DNA of 64,000 nucleotides, taken from contig JBAJFE010000027.1 of the NCBI GenBank assembly GCA_037903355.1, positions 372,001 through 436,000 of the forward strand. The letters run 5' to 3'. Below are positions 51,401 to 57,400 of this stretch, in pieces. A program made the translations under genes and the position numbers. The notes beneath the pieces were generated by a model. That model made no database searches, was not told where the DNA came from, and saw only the letters and a list, made by a program, of their open reading frames with translations. This DNA comes from Trichuris trichiura (lineage: Eukaryota; Nematoda; Enoplea; Trichinellida; Trichuridae). How positions within the stretch are numbered: position 1 is the stretch's first letter; each line of letters starts with the position of its first letter.

Positions 51401-54400
51401 GTGCGCATTGAGGTACGCGCTCTACGGTTACGGTGGCGTTGATCAAATTCTCTGTGGCCTTTCGAGGGTTTACCGTGGGTTGACGCCCGGGACCGGTGGT
51501 CGGCTCCCCGATGAGTGTTCATACGGCGTTCTTGTACCTCAACCCATTCCTCATGTGTTGCCCGTTTTTCCTACGTAGGCGGCGTTGCAACCACATTTTG
51601 TTTCGGTACGACACCTGGTCTGCTGTCAAAAGGAACTTTGATCCTGTCATTTCTCACAATCGAACGAATATTAGAAGAATGTTTAAACCGAAAATTGAAA
51701 TTTAGGGAATGTCCTAACCTCTTAATCATTTCACTTAAACCACTATATTAAGGAAACATCTTGGCACTCCATGTCCTTCCCACTCAAATTGAATAGCCTT
51801 TTCTCTAATAAAATAATGTTTTCATAATGAAAAAACTTTATTACGGATCGGTTCCCGTTTATGTATATAAAAGAGATTCCGGAGCTTTCGGGTCATTCGA
51901 GACCCGTCATCAGCGGTCTAAAGTTGTAAATATGATTTTTGGCAGCGAATGCCATCTATCGTTTCCGAGAATCCTCAGAAACAATAGATGGCATTCGCTG
52001 CCAAAAGAATTCGCTGTTTCCCGGCAATAGAGAATACTCGGAAACGACAGATGGCATTCGCTACCAAAAATCATATTTACAACTTTAGACCGCTGATGAT
52101 GGGTCTCGAATGACCCGAAAGCTCCGGAATCTCTTTTATATACATAAACGGGAACCGATCCGTAATAAAGTTTTTTCATTATGAAAATATATGGTCCCGT
52201 ACCAAGACACCACGTTTTCAAAATAAAATAATGTTGACCATTGAAAAACAAAGCAACCTAAAATTAGCTTCTCTGGATGTCTCAGTCGTGAAACGAGGAA
52301 ATAAATTACAAGCAACCGTTTATAGAAAACCGACGCACTCAGACGGGCGCTTACGTTTTTCTTCTCATCACCCCAGTCAGTTAGAAGGGCTATAGTAAAA
52401 GGAATGGACGACTGAGCTCTGATAGTATGGTAATCTCACACATTTGAATGCTGAATTAAACTACAGTAAAACCCTCGAAGTTGACCACCCTTATATGTCG
52501 ACCGCTTTCTTAAGTTGACCGAATTTTGGTCAATTGATTTGTCCGCACGTTAATAAGCGCAACGACAGCTTGTATACATTGACCACCTCCGTAAGTGGGA
52601 AGTTGACTGCTTTAGCCGTGACCTGGTATATGGACGCAATGCCAATTTGCTCTCTGTAAGCTGACCTCCTCAGTTTGTTCTGTGTCAGTCGCTAGCAGCT
52701 GTTAATCGCCATTGCCTCAATGTGCTATTACTCAACGTAGCGAAGCTTTTCATTACCGTGCATGGGAAATTTCTGATAACAGAACCGATTCCGTCGCTTT
52801 GACGATGCTTTTTTCATGCTTGCCAGTGCAGCTTGCGCGTTTCCTCAATTACTAACCTCCACCTACGCGTGGGCTGCATTCGCCCGTTGAGCGAAATATG
52901 ACGAGTCGAGCCTACTAGTATTTGTTTGCGTCGAACTCAGCTCTATTCATTCGCTTTGCTATAGCCGCGCGGCAGGGGGCCTTAACGTGTCTTCGCGAGT
53001 AAAGATGGTCAGGCACTCGCAGTAGTAGCTACCAAGCTGGTTACAGTTTGCACTATAGCCGAACAGAAAGAATCGAGGGAGCTGGCACAGAAAAATGAGA
53101 TGAAAAATGCCCAGAGATGCTGGGCGGCGTAGTTAGCGTGGAGGCCGCTTTTGCTGCTTATGTTTGTAGTAAGAACAAGCACCAGACTAGAATTGACACC
53201 TTTTCCGGCAAGCATTGTGGCCTCTAAAAAGAGTTTGCATGAATTTACAATGTTATTTTTATGCAGCTCACCGTTTAATAGACTTCCGATTGATGCTGCG
53301 CAATAGAATAAAACGCATACAGATGCTAATCTATTCAGCCGAGCCACTTATACCCACTGTTCCTGTATGTCGACCACCTCTCTATGTTGACCAGTTTTCC
53401 CCAGTCTGTTGGGCGGTCAAATTACGGGGGTTTTACTGTATATCTTAAATACATTACGCAGTAATGGGTAGTCCTGTAATTTCGTCATTTCCATCATCAG
53501 ACAGCATGAATCAAATAAATCACTACTATAGCAGCTTAAGTTGTTCTGGTGCTTCCCTGGTATAGCCGCTTAAGCGAAAAGATTAAGAGGCTAGGGCATT
53601 CCTTAAATTTGAACGTTCGATTTAGCAGTTCTTCTAATCTTCGTTCGATTGTGAGAAATTACAGGACCAGGGTTTCTTTTGACAGCGGACCAGGTATCTT
53701 TGACGAAACAAAATGCGGTTGCAACGCCGCCTACATAGGAAAAACGGGCAACACATGAGGAATGGGTTGATGTACAAGAACGTCGAACGAACACTCATCG
53801 GGGGGCCTACCACCGGTCCCGGGCGTCAACCCACAGTAGACTCTCGAATGGCCACAGAGAACGTGATCAAAGCCACCGTAACTGTAGAGCACATATCTCA
53901 GTGCGCACTTGACCCTCAAGAAAGTCTTTTTTACTTTAGGCGTGTAAAGGAGGAGCTTTACCTTCAAAAGCAATTCTACCATCGGTCGCGACAATGTTGC
54001 GGCGGTTAGCGAGGTATTGAGTGCGCTAATTAAAAAACCCCAATCCTTCGCCTTACTGAGCTAGTCCGCACTCATTGTTCCCGTGTGCCTATCTAACCAC
54101 CTTACTGAACAAACTCCTTACACCGCTGGCGACTGAACAAGCGCAGTTCCAAAACGTATGGTATCGACTGTTCTGTCCTAGTTCTCTAACAAGTTGCTGC
54201 CGTACACGAGGTGTGTTGTCATCCATTCGCTGGTAGGCACTTCGAAGTTTGCTTACAGGTACGCCAAACAGGCCAAAGCCGTGAAGCCAAGATCATCTGT
54301 GAAACTACTGAAGCTTGTTACAAGACACCCCGTCTTCCGTAAGGGCAGTATGAATAGTAGAACTGTCGATCTTGCTGCGTGTTCCTCTAGTTTGGAAAAT

Positions 54401-57400
54401 GCATGTAGGATCGCAAAAGAAAGCAGTGGTAGCATTGTTGAATATAGATGTTTTTATAAACTCTGATTCTCTTGAAAAGGATTCTTTATTGCAAATAGCT
54501 TTTGCCCTCTCCGCCGTTCCACTGGCCACGCCTTTCATTTTTGATCAAGAATAATGTGAGGAGAACAGTAAGTATCTGTCTAAGTGAGTTAGCTTTTGTA
54601 GGCAGTCGTTTTGTGCCTGCTTCCTCGCCTGATGACGAGCGCACCTGAAAAGCGGAGTCTGCTATTTTCCTTCTTTTCAATGGTGAAAGAGATATGTGCT
54701 GGGAAGAGGTGGTTAAGGTGACTGAGGAATGCTTCACCCTCACCAGACTTGATGATGGCGGAATTGTGATGTAACGTTCAAAAAGCATCGGGACAATGGA
54801 CCCATTTCAATGGAAAAGCTACTTGTTACAGAGGTTCCGTTAACACTTCCGCTAAAGCGGGCGATAGGGAACTTCCTATTGGTGCGCCTTTGGTTTGCCT
54901 GAAGATTTACTTTTTAAGGAGCATTTGCAATTGGGAATACATTTAAAGAGATCCTTTACATCGTAGCTGACCAAAATTTCTGAAGGACGTAAGGTCACCG
55001 TCTTGATTTCAGCAAACAATTCCTTACTATTCTTTGCTGAGGATGTTCTGTTGTTCTGTTTCCCGCTAGTGGTGTAGTGTCTTTTTCGGATATGACGCCA
55101 ATCGCGATGTGACGCTTTTTACGCATGAGAGCATCCTTCTGGGAGCAATACCAGGTTTATAAATCTTCGGTAGCCCGTCCATCTCTGTGCATTGCGTTGA
55201 AAATTGAATAACTAGTAACAGGTCCAATTATTTTCTTAGTCTCTGCTAACACAATTCCCTGTATTATTCTATCGTTCACTGTAAAAAGAAAAACAACAAT
55301 TTATTGAAAACTGCGTAGCTTTCGGAACTGGTACGTTTCGCCTTCAGGGCTCGAGTATTGGGTTTGTGGAAGCTGTTAAATTTTATGTGCGAGAAATGGA
55401 TTCATGTCAAGTTTTTTTTACGGAAAGTTTGTCCCGTTGAAAAATTTTTAATATTCCGGAGCTTTCGGGTCAAACGAGACCCGTCTTCAGCTGTGTTAAA
55501 GTAATGAAGTAACGAAATTTTCACGGTGTTAAAAAGATGTGATGAATGTTGCGCGGGGATGTTTTAACTGTTTAAAGTCGAATGTTTAAAGTAGATTTCC
55601 TTGTGTCCTCCTCCTCTTCTGTCTGTCAGCTAGCCATTTTTCTTGTTGTGGATATATGTTGTTATTCAGAAATTTCATTTTAAGGTTCTCCATTTTTGTT
55701 GGTTTTCATCCGTAGTTCTTTGTTTTCCTTTGTGTGTTTAGTCAAGTGAGCAGCATTTAGAGCGGGTGTCAATGTTTGCCCATAGTTCAATTATTTCTGC
55801 TCCTTGATCTCTGTTGTACGTCTCATTGTGCTTGATGTATAGGGTTTCTTTGATTTTTCGCAAGCGTAAATTGTTTTCGTAGCATAAAACTTTCGGATGG
55901 AGAATCTGGTTGCAACGTGCGGCGTGTTCTACGATCGCGGAGGCCTGTATTGCTTTGTCCATGGTAGTTTTTGGGTTCGATATTTTTCTTCCACGTCGTC
56001 TTGTAGGATCGGTGTCATTGCTGAGAATGTTTTTTGCGTTTTTATAGGTGGTTAGGCCTTTCATATGTTCGTTGAATCTATGTTCTAAGGTGTTTCCCGT
56101 TTCCCTGAAACTCCTGAACAAGGGCATTTGATTGCGTAGACCAGCCCTGCTCTTTTGTTTTTTGGGATTTTGGTTTTGTCCTTCCGGAGAACGGTCCTGA
56201 GGTTGGGGAAGCTTTTGAAAAAGACTTGGAACCCTAACCGTTTTCCTAGTCAGATAATCTTTTCTCCTAATCCTGCCACATAGGGGATAACCAACCGTGT
56301 GTCAGGCAAGATGTTTGGTTGATGTGATTCCCGGTTGTGGAGCTTGTCCTCGAACACTTGGTTGATGAAAGATTTCGGATAGTTGTTTTTGTAAAAAATC
56401 TTTCTAATATAGTTAAATTCTGATTGGATAAATTCAGGTTCGCATAAATTGATCGCTCTATTGGTCATGCCAGCAATGATACCACGCATTGCCGATCGTG
56501 GGTGATGTGATGAGAAATTAGGCTACTGTTCGGTGTGTGTCGGCGTTCTGTATACTCTGGTTTTGAGTCCCTGATTTGTGCGAATAATCAGGGCGTCCAG
56601 GAAGGGGAGGTTTTTATTCGCCTCTTTTTCCATTGTAAAGACTATTTGATTCGGCCGGATGCTGTTTAGAAACTGTAGAAATTGCTCCTCTTTCCCATCT
56701 TTTATAATTACGAAGATATCATCGACATATCTTTTGTATAGTCGTGGAGCAACTTCTCTGTCTGCAGTTTCGGACATTTCCTTTTCAAAACTTTCCATGA
56801 ATATTTCCGCCATGACAGGATACAGTGGACTGCCCATAGGAACCCCGCTAGATTGCTTGTAGAACTTATTGTCAAACATGAAGTAATTGCCATCTTGCAT
56901 GCAGAACGACACTAGCTTGACAATGTGAAAGGGGTTTAAATTAGTTCTGCTGGACAGAGTTGTATCTGTATTGAGGAGATTGTATAAGGTTTCGACAGTG
57001 TCTGAGATTGGAATGCTCGGGATTAAATCTTTCACATTGTAACTGACTAAAATCTCGTCTGATTCTAGATGGTAGTTTCGTATTTCATTGACGAAGCTTT
57101 TACTATTTTTCACGAAGGACGATTCATTGCCAGTTAGTGGTTTGATGACTTCCTGGCTTCCTTTACCTTCCCTAACTTGAAATCTTTTCCGTAGCAAATG
57201 TGTCAGAAGCAGTTGACTGTTACAGTAGGAGACGTGTTCTGCTATGGCCGATGCCTGAATTGCTTCCCACCTGGATAAATTTCCGTAAACACCACCAGGC
57301 TTTTGTTCAGGCGGTAGTCGTATATTTTATCATGTCTTGACCATGAATCTCGCTGAGAAGGAGGTTTTGAAATACATTTTGAAACCAATCCCTTATCCCA

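Larger units (their letters stand above)
51821..52221. mobile_element. PLE-derived fold-back unit FB2 (14-bp TSD)
   Basis: 401 bp palindrome with a hammerhead-like motif in each arm. Centre repeats AGATGGCATTCGCT. Exact duplication AATAAAATAATGTT at 51807-51820 and 52222-52235. Confidence 0.88.
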
